A stretch of DNA of 64,000 nt from Bacteroidales bacterium (GTDB taxonomy: Bacteria; Bacteroidota; Bacteroidia; Bacteroidales; UBA932), in assembly GCA_029010575.1 (NCBI GenBank), contig JAQXKS010000003.1:1-64000 (forward strand), given 5' to 3'. Under the pieces are notes generated by a model that ran no database searches, was not told the DNA's origin, and worked only from the letters and a program-made list of their open reading frames with translations. The position numbers were made by a program, and so were the translations under genes. Positions 10,919-19,314 of this stretch are shown piece by piece; within the stretch, counting starts at the first letter, position 1, and the number at the start of each line of letters is the position of its first letter.

Positions 10919-12544
10919 TTACTTCATATAACTATAGCGGAAATCGGTAGGAGGAACCAATGTCTCCTTTATAGAACGAGGAAGCACCCACCTTATAAGA
11001 TTGAACTCACCACCGGCCTTGTCATTGGTACCGGAGGCTCTCGAACCACCGAATGGCTGCATACCCACAACTGCTCCGGTAGGCTTGTCATTGATGTAGA
11101 AGTTACCGGCCGCATACTTTAGAATATCCGAGAGAGCATCGAGTGCGACTCTGTCCCTTCCCCAGATGGCTCCTGTAAGTCCATAAGGCGATGTAGAGTC
11201 GCAAAGACGTGCAGTCTCTTCCACCTTATCATCGTCATATACATAGACTGTGAGTACTGGTCCGAAAATTTCCTCCTTCATGGATTTGAAATAAGGATCA
11301 GTGGTGACAATGAGGGTAGGTTCCACGAAGTATCCTTTACTCTTGTCATAATTGCCTCCAATGAGAATTTCAGCATCCTTGGACTCTCTTGCATACTCGA
11401 TGTATGAGACAATATTGTCAAATGACTTTTCATCGATTACAGCATTTATGAAGTTTCCGAAATCGCATACATCACCCATCTTGGCCTGAGCAGCTGTCTG
11501 TTTCATCTTATTGAGGACATCCGGCCACAATGAAGCAGGCACATACATTCTGGATGCTGCAGAACATTTCTGACCCTGGAATTCATAAGCTCCGCAATAT
11601 GCTGCATTTCCAACCTCTTCAGCACAAGCCGAAGGATGGACGAATATAAAGTCCTTTCCACCTGTTTCTCCAACAAGTCTTGGATAAGAGCGGTATCTGC
11701 CAAGATTTTCACCTACCTCTTTCCACAAAGTATTGAATGTATCACAAGATCCGGTGAAATGTAGTCCCGCAAAATCAGCAGATGCAAACACTTCCTTTCC
11801 AATAACAGCTCCGCTTCCAGGAATGAAGTTCACCACACCATCGGGAAGACCTGCCTCCTTATAAATCTCCATCAGATAGTAGTTGGAAAGGATAGCAGTC
11901 GTAGAGGGTTTCCAAACAACCGTATTACCCATAAGTACAGGAGAGAGAGCCAGATTGGAAGCAATCGAAGTGAAATTGAAAGGGCTCAGTGCAAAAACAA
12001 ATCCCTCCAAAGGTCTGTACTCTACACTGTTAATCTGATTTGAAGCACTCTTTGGCTGTATATTGTAAATTTTGGATGCAAAAGCTGCATTATATCTAAG
12101 GAAGTCAGATAGTTCGCACACTGCATCTATTTCAGCCTGATAACAGTTCTTGCCCTGACCGAGCATCGCTGATGCATTCATCAATGCCCTATACTTACCC
12201 GATACGAGTTCGGCAATCTTCAGCATAATGGATGCCCTTACGGTCCAGTCCAGACTTTCCCACTGCGAATGAGCCTTCATCGCGGCATCTATCGCCATCT
12301 TAACCTCCTTGGGGCCTGCTTTATGGTAGGTAGCCAAGATATGTCCGTGATCAGTAGGCATGACAACAGTTCCTATATCCCCGGTACGGATCTCTTTGCC
12401 ACCGATAATCAAAGGAATATCCAGAACAATGCTTTTCTGTCTTTCAAGTTCATTTTCGAGCGCTACTCTCTCAGCAGATCCGGCGAGGTAGCTCTTTACC
12501 GGCTCGTTAGCCGGAACAGGGAAGTTAAAAACGGCATTTCTCAT
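10919..12544 (-). CDS. pruA: 1-pyrroline-5-carboxylate dehydrogenase
   Basis: A 541-residue aldehyde dehydrogenase of the monofunctional P5CDH (eukaryote-like ALDH4) type: oxidises glutamate-5-semialdehyde/P5C to glutamate with NAD+. Landmarks are FALSPFNFTSIASNLAL (about 184-200), VVWKPSTTA, the general base in VGETGGKDF (Glu293), the nucleophile in FQGQKCSAASR (Cys327), and the P5CDH-specific KPTGAVVGMQPFGGSRASGTNDKAGG near the C-terminus. It is cotranscribed with the YfcC carrier and uses the product of RocD, encoded 5 kb away. No proline dehydrogenase domain is fused or adjacent. Confidence 0.93.
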   Translation of the reverse strand: MRNAVFNFPVPANEPVKSYLAGSAERVALENELERQKSIVLDIPLIIGGKEIRTGDIGTVVMPTDHGHILATYHKAGPKEVKMAIDAAMKAHSQWESLDWTVRASIMLKIAELVSGKYRALMNASAMLGQGKNCYQAEIDAVCELSDFLRYNAAFASKIYNIQPKSASNQINSVEYRPLEGFVFALSPFNFTSIASNLALSPVLMGNTVVWKPSTTAILSNYYLMEIYKEAGLPDGVVNFIPGSGAVIGKEVFASADFAGLHFTGSCDTFNTLWKEVGENLGRYRSYPRLVGETGGKDFIFVHPSACAEEVGNAAYCGAYEFQGQKCSAASRMYVPASLWPDVLNKMKQTAAQAKMGDVCDFGNFINAVIDEKSFDNIVSYIEYARESKDAEILIGGNYDKSKGYFVEPTLIVTTDPYFKSMKEEIFGPVLTVYVYDDDKVEETARLCDSTSPYGLTGAIWGRDRVALDALSDILKYAAGNFYINDKPTGAVVGMQPFGGSRASGTNDKAGGEFNLIRWVLPRSIKETLVPPTDFRYSYMK

Positions 12545-12580
12545 ATAGTCGAATATTTTAATTGTAATTTGTTTTATCCT

Positions 12581-13285
12581 TTAAAAGGAGAATGTGTAGA
12601 AGATACCAAGGACATGGATACCTGGTTTTACATAGTACTGTACATATCTATAAAACAGATCAATAGTATGTTCCTTAGCAAATTTCCAGCTAACACCTCC
12701 GGTATATCTTGTCATCCAAGTCTCTCCGGCCATAAACGAGCCGTAGCCGCTAAGGTAGAGAAAATGCTCAGCATCAATGTGCGGTGTAAAGGGAGTACCT
12801 GTCTTGAAATCAAGCCTTAACCTGCTTCTTAGCGAATTTAGCTGTCTGTTTAGGGCATCTGATGGTCTGTCGGTATAGTTCAATTGCTCGAAGAGTTCCC
12901 TCAATGACAGCTTTACGACATTGCCGAAAGTGTAGGAGGCAGTTCCGCCTACGAACCACCTGTGACAGTTTTCGAATCCCTTGTCATACTTGTCGCTCAT
13001 TATCATGTTGTAGCGGTATCCGGCCGTTACACTCGCATACTGATTGAAAGTATACAGTAGCTCTGGGCAGATCATCCACTGGTTCAACTTCGTGGAATTC
13101 TCCATAGTACGAATTTCACCGTACAGCATTGCGGTAAAACCCTTAGTAATCTTTTTCTTGATATAAAACTGTGCCCAAATTCTAAAATCTTCAGGTTCAG
13201 ACTGGCTCTGAGCCTTTAAGGAAGGAATTGCAATAATACCCAAAAGGGTTAACGCCAATATTACTCTAAAAAATCTATTCTTCAT
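12581..13285 (-). CDS. DUF2490 outer-membrane beta-barrel protein
   Basis: About 234 residues with an N-terminal signal peptide (MKNRFFRVILALTLLGIIAIPSLKAQ) and alternating aromatic/polar strands ending in F (IFYTFSF), typical of an outer-membrane barrel. The RIWAQFYIKKKITKGFTAMLYGEIR and TAGYRYNM pattern fits DUF2490, a family of unknown function common in Bacteroidota. I start at MKNRFF rather than MCLMKN. It lies 17 bases after fbp and 36 before pruA; no functional link is evident. Confidence 0.8.
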   Translation of the reverse strand: MKNRFFRVILALTLLGIIAIPSLKAQSQSEPEDFRIWAQFYIKKKITKGFTAMLYGEIRTMENSTKLNQWMICPELLYTFNQYASVTAGYRYNMIMSDKYDKGFENCHRWFVGGTASYTFGNVVKLSLRELFEQLNYTDRPSDALNRQLNSLRSRLRLDFKTGTPFTPHIDAEHFLYLSGYGSFMAGETWMTRYTGGVSWKFAKEHTIDLFYRYVQYYVKPGIHVLGIFYTFSF

Positions 13286-13302
13286 TAAACACAATAATTA
13301 AA

Positions 13303-15264
13303 TCACATTCTTTCAAGGATAATACCTGACCTGTACGCTCCAAGAAGCTGTTTGAGATCCTTTATTCTCTCCTTCAATATCTGTCCGTTATCAGTATCTC
13401 CCACCTTTGTCCTCTTGTCGACAGACTCGATGAGTTTGGTGAATGATTTGATATCCACGCAATCCTTGACAGCCTTTTCAACAGACTTGAACGGTTCGTG
13501 ACGGGCAAGGAGCAATCCGTACGAGTTATAAATAAGTGTATATCCTGCGATACCTGTCTCCTTCTGATACGCCTTGGAGAAACCGCCATCAATGACAAGG
13601 AGCTTTCCTCCGGCCTTGATCGGAGATTCACCCTTGACAGTCTTTACAGGAGTATGGCCGTTAATGATATGGCAATGATCACCTTCAAGGCCGAACTCCT
13701 TGAGAATCATATTACAGATATCGATTCTCTCTTTATACTGAGCATAGTAGCCACCTCTTTCCTTATGTGTCTCTTTTTCAGCAACGAAATATCTTTCGAA
13801 AGTGGTCATTTTGTCCTTTCCAAAAGGAGGAGCGTAAGGTCCGCACCAGAGGAACCACATGAAATCTCTTGCATAATCCTTAAGCTTGAGATCCTCATCT
13901 TCGAAGAATGCAATGCGCACAAGTTCGTCAACCTTGTCGAAGAGAGCTTTTCCCTTATACTTCTTTCCGAGGACATTCATCTCCATAAACGAGCCGTCCT
14001 CATTGATAGGCATAGAGGCATGGAAGAGAAGGTTATTGTTACGTACCAGATAGAGGGAGCCCTTCGAGTACATGCATTTGATGTGTCTCTGAAGCTTGTC
14101 ATTATGGGTGAAGTTATACATCAGCTTGGTTACCACCTCCCTCTCTTCGTTGGTGAGTTTGTAGGGATGTTCCTTATCCACAGTGGGCAAAAAGGTATCC
14201 TTCATATTGTAATCGGTTCCGTAGAGATTTACAGTTCCCTTTTCGAAATCTATCTTTTCGAGCAGGTTTCTGTCCGCCATTCCGAACTCTTTACGACGCT
14301 TGATAACTTCGCCTTCGAGCTTGAACTGGATTATAGCAATGGCTTTGTGCATCTTTGCAATCAGCTGCAGGTCACGGTCGTTGAATGTCTCGCCCGGATC
14401 GGCTTTGGGCTTGAAGCAGTCACAAGGATCATCCCCGTAAGTATCCATAGCGAATGTAGCCAAAGGAAGTAGATTTATACCGTAACCATCTTCCAGAGTC
14501 TCGAGATTGGCATACCTAAGGCTTATTCTCAGCACGTTAGCCATACATGCGGCACTACCAGCCGCTGCACCCATCCATATCAGGTCATGGTTACCCCACT
14601 GGAAATCCACAGTGTGATACTCAGAGAGCAGGTCCATAATCTTATGAGCTCCGGGGCCTCGGTCATAGACATCCCCGATAATATGTAGCGAATCGATGGT
14701 AAGACGCTGTATCACATTCGCAATCGCACAGATAAAACTGTCTGCCGAACCTGTGGAGATTATAGTATTGAGGATAGCGTAGATGTACTCGTTCTTGTTT
14801 TTGTCGTTGAGAGATTCGTGAATGAGCTCTTCGATAACGTATGAGAATTCGTCAGGCAGTGCCTTACGGACTTTCGAACGGGAATATTTTGAAGCCACCA
14901 CTTCGAGAACCTTCACGAGGTTAACGAGAGTAACCCTATACCAGTCATCAAGTTTCTTCTTCTCTTTTTGATGGATAAATTTAAGTTTCTTTTCAGGATA
15001 GTAAATCAGAGAACAGAGTTCCTTTTTTTCAGAATCCACGAGCTGTGTTCCGAAAAGTTCGTCGACCTTTCTCTTTATGACACCCGAAGCATTTCTAAGA
15101 ACATGCTGAAAAGCATCATACTCACCATGAATATCTGTCAGAAAGTGTTCAGTACCCTTGGGCAGATTAAGTATCGCCTCGAGATTGATAATCTCGGAAC
15201 TTGCGCTACTTATTGTCGGAAAGCTCTTTGAAAGCAGTTCCAGGTATTTTATATCTCTTGCCAT
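13303..15264 (-). CDS. fbp: fructose-1,6-bisphosphatase class III
   Basis: About 653 residues; the class III gluconeogenic enzyme hydrolysing fructose-1,6-bisphosphate to fructose-6-phosphate, built on a calcineurin-like metallophosphoesterase core. Metal motifs are LTDIHGEYDAF near the N-terminus, HIIGDVYDRGPGAHKIMD and WGNHDLIWMGAAAGS in the middle, and IINGHTPVK late. The track start (15300) lies within a perfect promoter -7 box, so translation must begin at MARDIKYLELLSKSFP (15264). Expected length for the class is about 640-670. Confidence 0.95.
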   Translation of the reverse strand: MARDIKYLELLSKSFPTISSASSEIINLEAILNLPKGTEHFLTDIHGEYDAFQHVLRNASGVIKRKVDELFGTQLVDSEKKELCSLIYYPEKKLKFIHQKEKKKLDDWYRVTLVNLVKVLEVVASKYSRSKVRKALPDEFSYVIEELIHESLNDKNKNEYIYAILNTIISTGSADSFICAIANVIQRLTIDSLHIIGDVYDRGPGAHKIMDLLSEYHTVDFQWGNHDLIWMGAAAGSAACMANVLRISLRYANLETLEDGYGINLLPLATFAMDTYGDDPCDCFKPKADPGETFNDRDLQLIAKMHKAIAIIQFKLEGEVIKRRKEFGMADRNLLEKIDFEKGTVNLYGTDYNMKDTFLPTVDKEHPYKLTNEEREVVTKLMYNFTHNDKLQRHIKCMYSKGSLYLVRNNNLLFHASMPINEDGSFMEMNVLGKKYKGKALFDKVDELVRIAFFEDEDLKLKDYARDFMWFLWCGPYAPPFGKDKMTTFERYFVAEKETHKERGGYYAQYKERIDICNMILKEFGLEGDHCHIINGHTPVKTVKGESPIKAGGKLLVIDGGFSKAYQKETGIAGYTLIYNSYGLLLARHEPFKSVEKAVKDCVDIKSFTKLIESVDKRTKVGDTDNGQILKERIKDLKQLLGAYRSGIILERM

Positions 15265-15297
15265 ATAGTAAGTTTTGTTAACAGTTTTTGGTTTGCA

Positions 15298-15329
15298 CAA
15301 AAGTAATGATTTATTCCCTTTTACCCAAA
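15298..15329 (-). promoter_or_regulatory. promoter of fbp
   Basis: Minus strand TTTG, 20 bases, TACTTTTG. The -7 box (15298-15305) is perfect and lies 33 bases before the chosen fbp start; the -33 region is inside the end of the upstream permease gene. This separates fbp expression from mutS and fixes the fbp start codon. Confidence 0.65.
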
Positions 15330-16577
15330 AACAATAGCATCAACAGGATTCTCTTTTGCAGCTTGGATTGCTGGAATAAGTCCTGAAACCACCCCACACA
15401 GAATCGAAAGAAGCACCGAACACACAGAACGCCATAAATCAAGAGACAAAACAAAATCTTTCGAGAATGTATTGACTGCCAATGTCAAGATAAAAAACAT
15501 AATTATACCTCCGAGTGCGCCTATAAGAGAAAGCATTGCAGACTGACAGATGACCCTGACAGCAATATCGAACCCGGTAGCTCCCATAGCCCTGAGCATA
15601 CCATTTTCAAAACGGCACTCATTGACAGTGACAAACATAATATTTGCCGTACCGAATATACCTATCAACAATGAAAAAGAGGAGATTATCACAGAGATCA
15701 TACCCACTTGCGAAAGAAGATCCTCCAGAGTCTTCAGGAGGTAATCCATCTTGTTGATAGAGAAATCATTATCCCTATCCGCAGGGAGAGCCCTTGAGGC
15801 CCTCAACACCCTGATTGAACTCTCAATAGCCTCATCAGCGCTTACATGCTTACCTGGAAGGAGTGCAATCATGCCGTCAGAAAAGGGGACAACAAGATTC
15901 TGCGGCTCCGCATCCCAAGGAACAACGATTCCATTTTCGCACCTTATAGGGTTGAGAATAGCTTCTGATCTGCTCGATAGCACACCTGATATCATATAGC
16001 GGTCTGTCCCTATGTAAATTCTCTTTCCTACAGGATTTTCATCCGAATCAAAAAGCCTCTGAGCAAGGAGTGAGCCGATCATCACCTCCCTTCCTCTGGC
16101 AGGCATACCTGAGGTAACGGTTGTACCCGAGACCTTCTCAATTCCTTCGGTGGAGCGGACAATCCTGACATTATCCAACCTCTTGTCCCTGAATGAGACC
16201 TGAGCAATACCGAATGAGACCAAGACAGGTTCCGACTGTATTGAATTACGCCTTAGCGAATTGAAATCACGAAAGGATATCTCCGGTCTTGAATCATACC
16301 TCCACAGTGGCTGCTCATCTTCATAGTCTTCCGGTGCAAAAGGATATTTTGTTATAAAGAACATATCTGCCGAGAGCCCGTCCATTCCGGAGATGATGTT
16401 CTGTCGGAGCGATGCAGCAACTCCCCCTGCTGCAAGCAATGAAAAAATTCCGACAGTAATTCCGCTCAAGGAGAGAAGCGTCCTGAGCCGATCCTTTTTA
16501 AGAGAAAAGAGTGCGAAAGAGAGACTCTCCACCACCATTCTCCACACCACCATCCGCTCTTTCACTGTTTCGTTCAT
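15321..16577 (-). CDS. FtsX/MacB-like ABC transporter permease
   Basis: A 418-residue membrane protein with the MacB topology: one N-terminal transmembrane helix (LLSLSGITVGIFSLLAAGGVAAS, about residues 33-55), a large periplasmic domain (about 60-290) and three C-terminal helices (VGMISVIISSFSLLIGIFGTANIMFV, LSLIGALGGIIMFFILTLAV, SVCSVLLSILCGVVSGLIPA). The ending PVDAI is typical of the family. No ATP-binding subunit lies next to it; its partner must be elsewhere. It lies 3 bases after mutS. Substrate unknown. Confidence 0.85.
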   Translation of the reverse strand: MNETVKERMVVWRMVVESLSFALFSLKKDRLRTLLSLSGITVGIFSLLAAGGVAASLRQNIISGMDGLSADMFFITKYPFAPEDYEDEQPLWRYDSRPEISFRDFNSLRRNSIQSEPVLVSFGIAQVSFRDKRLDNVRIVRSTEGIEKVSGTTVTSGMPARGREVMIGSLLAQRLFDSDENPVGKRIYIGTDRYMISGVLSSRSEAILNPIRCENGIVVPWDAEPQNLVVPFSDGMIALLPGKHVSADEAIESSIRVLRASRALPADRDNDFSINKMDYLLKTLEDLLSQVGMISVIISSFSLLIGIFGTANIMFVTVNECRFENGMLRAMGATGFDIAVRVICQSAMLSLIGALGGIIMFFILTLAVNTFSKDFVLSLDLWRSVCSVLLSILCGVVSGLIPAIQAAKENPVDAIVFG

Positions 16578-16580
16578 ATT

Positions 16581-19247
16581 TTAATTATTAATGCCTACCT
16601 TCTTTTGAAGGTCTCGCAGCATATCAAAGGCATCCATTGGGGTCATTCTGTTCATATCCGCCTTTTTCAGGGTATCTCTCACACTCTCCAGCACCGGGTC
16701 ATCAAGTTGAAAAATCGATAGTTGGACCGCATCTTCATGGGATGTGGTCTGCTTTCTTTTCTCCCTGAGAGACAATGCCTTGGATGAAAATGAAGAATTT
16801 CCTGAAGAGGATCCCCCCTCAAGCCTCTTGAGCATCTTCTCAGCCGTATCAACTACCTGACGCGGAATACCAGCAAGCCGTGCGACATGAATACCGAAGC
16901 TGTGCGCCACGCCTCCTTCGCAAAGTTTCCTCAAAAATAACACTTTTCCATCAGACTCCTTCACCGCGATATGAAAGTTTTTTACCCTTTTGAACTTCTC
17001 TTCGAGTTCGTTCAACTCATGATAATGGGTGGCAAATAGTGTTTTGGCGCCTGCGCCATTTTGATGGATATACTCCACTATTGCCCACGCTATGGACATT
17101 CCGTCATAGGTACTTGTTCCTCTGCCTATCTCATCCAATAAAATGAGAGAACGTGAGGTCATATTGTTCAATATGGAGGCAGTCTCCAGCATTTCTACCA
17201 TAAATGTCGATTCCCCTCTGGAAATATTGTCAGAGGCGCCCACACGTGTGAAAATCTTGTCAAAACAGCATATGTGAGCCGATTCGGCAGGAACCCATGA
17301 ACCCATCTGCGCCATAAGGACTATCAGTGCGCTTTGTCTGAGCAATGCAGATTTTCCGGACATGTTCGGCCCTGTAAGAATTATTATCTGCTGCTTGCGA
17401 TTATCCATGTAGAGATCATTTGCTACATATTGCTCTCCCTCAGGCATCAGCCTCTCGATTACCGGATGACGACCCTGCTTGATATTCAGAATATCCCCCT
17501 CATCCATCACAGGCTTACAGTAGCCATACTCAACGGCAGCCTTGGAGAGGGAGAGTATAGCATCCAACCGCGCTATGACAGAAGCATTCTTTTGTATCTG
17601 AGGAATTGCCTTTTGTACTGCTGTTATTAGCGATGAAAAGATTCGTGCCTCTATCGAGTAGACCTTTTCCTGCGCACCCATAATCTTCTCTTCATACTCT
17701 TTTAGTTCGGGTGTGATATACCTCTCAGCATTGACAAGGGTCTGTTTACGAATCCATTCCGGAGGTGTCTTCTCCTTGTGGGTATTCCTCACCTCAAGAT
17801 AGTAACCGAAGACATTGTTATAGCTGATTTTAAGGGAAGAGATTCCTGTCTTTTCTATTTCACGCTGCTGAATCTGCAAAAGAATATCTTTTCCGTTGGC
17901 AATAATATCGCGCAATGAGTCAAGCTGGCTGTCAACCCCTTTGGCAATCACCTCCCCTTTCCCAATCTGGGATGGGTCAGGCACCAGCTTGCCTGCAAGA
18001 AAACCCCTTAGTTCCATACACTCATCAAGAGCAGAGGCCTCCTTGTAAAATGGAGAGCCTTTACCATACTTGAGGATCGACTGCTTTATGGGGATAACCT
18101 GTTCCACAGCATTGTACAGCTGAAGTATCTCCCTTGGTGACACCCTGCCAGAGGCCGCTCTTGAAAGTATTCTCTCCATATCTCCAATAGTGCTGATGCG
18201 TTCCGAAAGATCTTCAGCAAGAGCACTCTCCTGTATGAAAAAACCGACTGAGTCGTGTCGCGAGGTAATTTCAGATAGGGACTTGGATGGCATTATCATC
18301 CATGACCTCAACAGGCGGGAGCCCATCGCACAGGAGCATTTGTCAATTATATTCAGAAGCGACACACCTTCATTGTCACATGAATCTATAAGTTCAAGGT
18401 TTTTGATGGTAAACCTGTCAAGCCACACCGATGTGCCGTCATCAATTCTGGAGATAGAACAGATCTGCGCCAGAGTCCTCTGACTGAAATATTCAGTATC
18501 CTCCAGCCTGTTAGCTTCCAGATAGAACAAAAGTGCACCGGCGGCTGTAATTCCCATCCTCAGATTCTCTACACCAAACCCCTTAAGAGTGTCTGTATGT
18601 AGCTGTCTTGTAAGTTTAAGATAGGAAGAATCGAAGACAAAAGCCCACTCATCCATAGTCGAAACATAGACATTGGAAGTCCAGTGCAGATAGCGCTCTT
18701 TCACCCCCTTCTCAAAACCCTTCTGTACCAAAATCTCCTTTGGTCTAAATGAAGAAATAACAAGGTCAGCGTAGTTCAAATCTCCCTCTGAAATCTTGAA
18801 AGTTCCAGTAGAGACATCAAGTATTGCGATTCCTGCAGAATCCTTATAAAAATGGAGTGCAGCTATGTAATTGTTCTCCTTCTGGTCAAGAATCTGGTCA
18901 CTGTAGGCTACCCCCGGAGTAACAATCTCTGTCACACCGCGCCTGACAAGTTTTTTGGTCAGTTTAGGATCCTCGAGCTGGTCGCACACAGCCACTTTAT
19001 AACCGGAACGCACAAGTTTGGGAAGATACAGGTCGATGGAGTGGTGCGGAAAGCCGGCAAGCTCTATGTACGAATCTCCATTGCTCTTCTTTGTCAAGAC
19101 AATACCTAGAATTCGGCTTGCAATGACAGCATCCCCTCCATAAGTCTCATAGAAGTCCCCGACTCTCATAATCAGGAGGGCTTCAGGGTTGAGAGCTTTG
19201 AATTTATAATATTGCTGAATCAGTGGTGAATCTTCTTTCTTTGCCAT
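16581..19247 (-). CDS. mutS: DNA mismatch repair protein MutS
   Basis: About 888 residues; recognises mismatches and recruits MutL. The mismatch-reading motif GDFYETYGGDA (F-x-E) is near the N-terminus, followed by connector, lever and clamp domains; the ATPase domain has the Walker A GPNMSGKSALLRQ, the DEIGRGTSTYDG Walker B/signature, and FATHYHELNELE. The start MAKKEDSPLIQQYYKFK is chosen because the upstream track start (19265) is overlapped by a -7 box that directly abuts this ATG. Divergent from the glycosyltransferase. Confidence 0.97.
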   Translation of the reverse strand: MAKKEDSPLIQQYYKFKALNPEALLIMRVGDFYETYGGDAVIASRILGIVLTKKSNGDSYIELAGFPHHSIDLYLPKLVRSGYKVAVCDQLEDPKLTKKLVRRGVTEIVTPGVAYSDQILDQKENNYIAALHFYKDSAGIAILDVSTGTFKISEGDLNYADLVISSFRPKEILVQKGFEKGVKERYLHWTSNVYVSTMDEWAFVFDSSYLKLTRQLHTDTLKGFGVENLRMGITAAGALLFYLEANRLEDTEYFSQRTLAQICSISRIDDGTSVWLDRFTIKNLELIDSCDNEGVSLLNIIDKCSCAMGSRLLRSWMIMPSKSLSEITSRHDSVGFFIQESALAEDLSERISTIGDMERILSRAASGRVSPREILQLYNAVEQVIPIKQSILKYGKGSPFYKEASALDECMELRGFLAGKLVPDPSQIGKGEVIAKGVDSQLDSLRDIIANGKDILLQIQQREIEKTGISSLKISYNNVFGYYLEVRNTHKEKTPPEWIRKQTLVNAERYITPELKEYEEKIMGAQEKVYSIEARIFSSLITAVQKAIPQIQKNASVIARLDAILSLSKAAVEYGYCKPVMDEGDILNIKQGRHPVIERLMPEGEQYVANDLYMDNRKQQIIILTGPNMSGKSALLRQSALIVLMAQMGSWVPAESAHICCFDKIFTRVGASDNISRGESTFMVEMLETASILNNMTSRSLILLDEIGRGTSTYDGMSIAWAIVEYIHQNGAGAKTLFATHYHELNELEEKFKRVKNFHIAVKESDGKVLFLRKLCEGGVAHSFGIHVARLAGIPRQVVDTAEKMLKRLEGGSSSGNSSFSSKALSLREKRKQTTSHEDAVQLSIFQLDDPVLESVRDTLKKADMNRMTPMDAFDMLRDLQKKVGINN

Positions 19248-19252
19248 AGGTG

Positions 19253-19260
19253 CAAAAATA
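19253..19260 (-). promoter_or_regulatory. predicted -7 box of mutS, abutting the start codon
   Basis: Minus strand TATTTTTG ends only 5 bases before the mutS ATG, so transcription would start at or within a few bases of the initiation codon. No -33 box at 19 bases. Confidence 0.45.
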
Positions 19261-19301
19261 AACAAAATTATCGTCTTGCTTAAATTTGCGTAAGATATTT
19301 G

Positions 19302-19309
19302 TATCTTTG
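19302..19309 (+). promoter_or_regulatory. predicted -7 box of the GT4-like gene, abutting the start codon
   Basis: TATCTTTG ends 5 bases before the ATG at 19315. A leaderless or near-leaderless mRNA is implied if the box is used. No matching -33 box at 19 bases. Confidence 0.45.
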
Positions 19310-19314
19310 CAACA

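Noticed and set aside
13498-14472. 324-residue plus-strand ORF
   Set aside because: Lies wholly opposite fbp, whose reading frame carries all the conserved motifs; a long shadow caused by codon bias.
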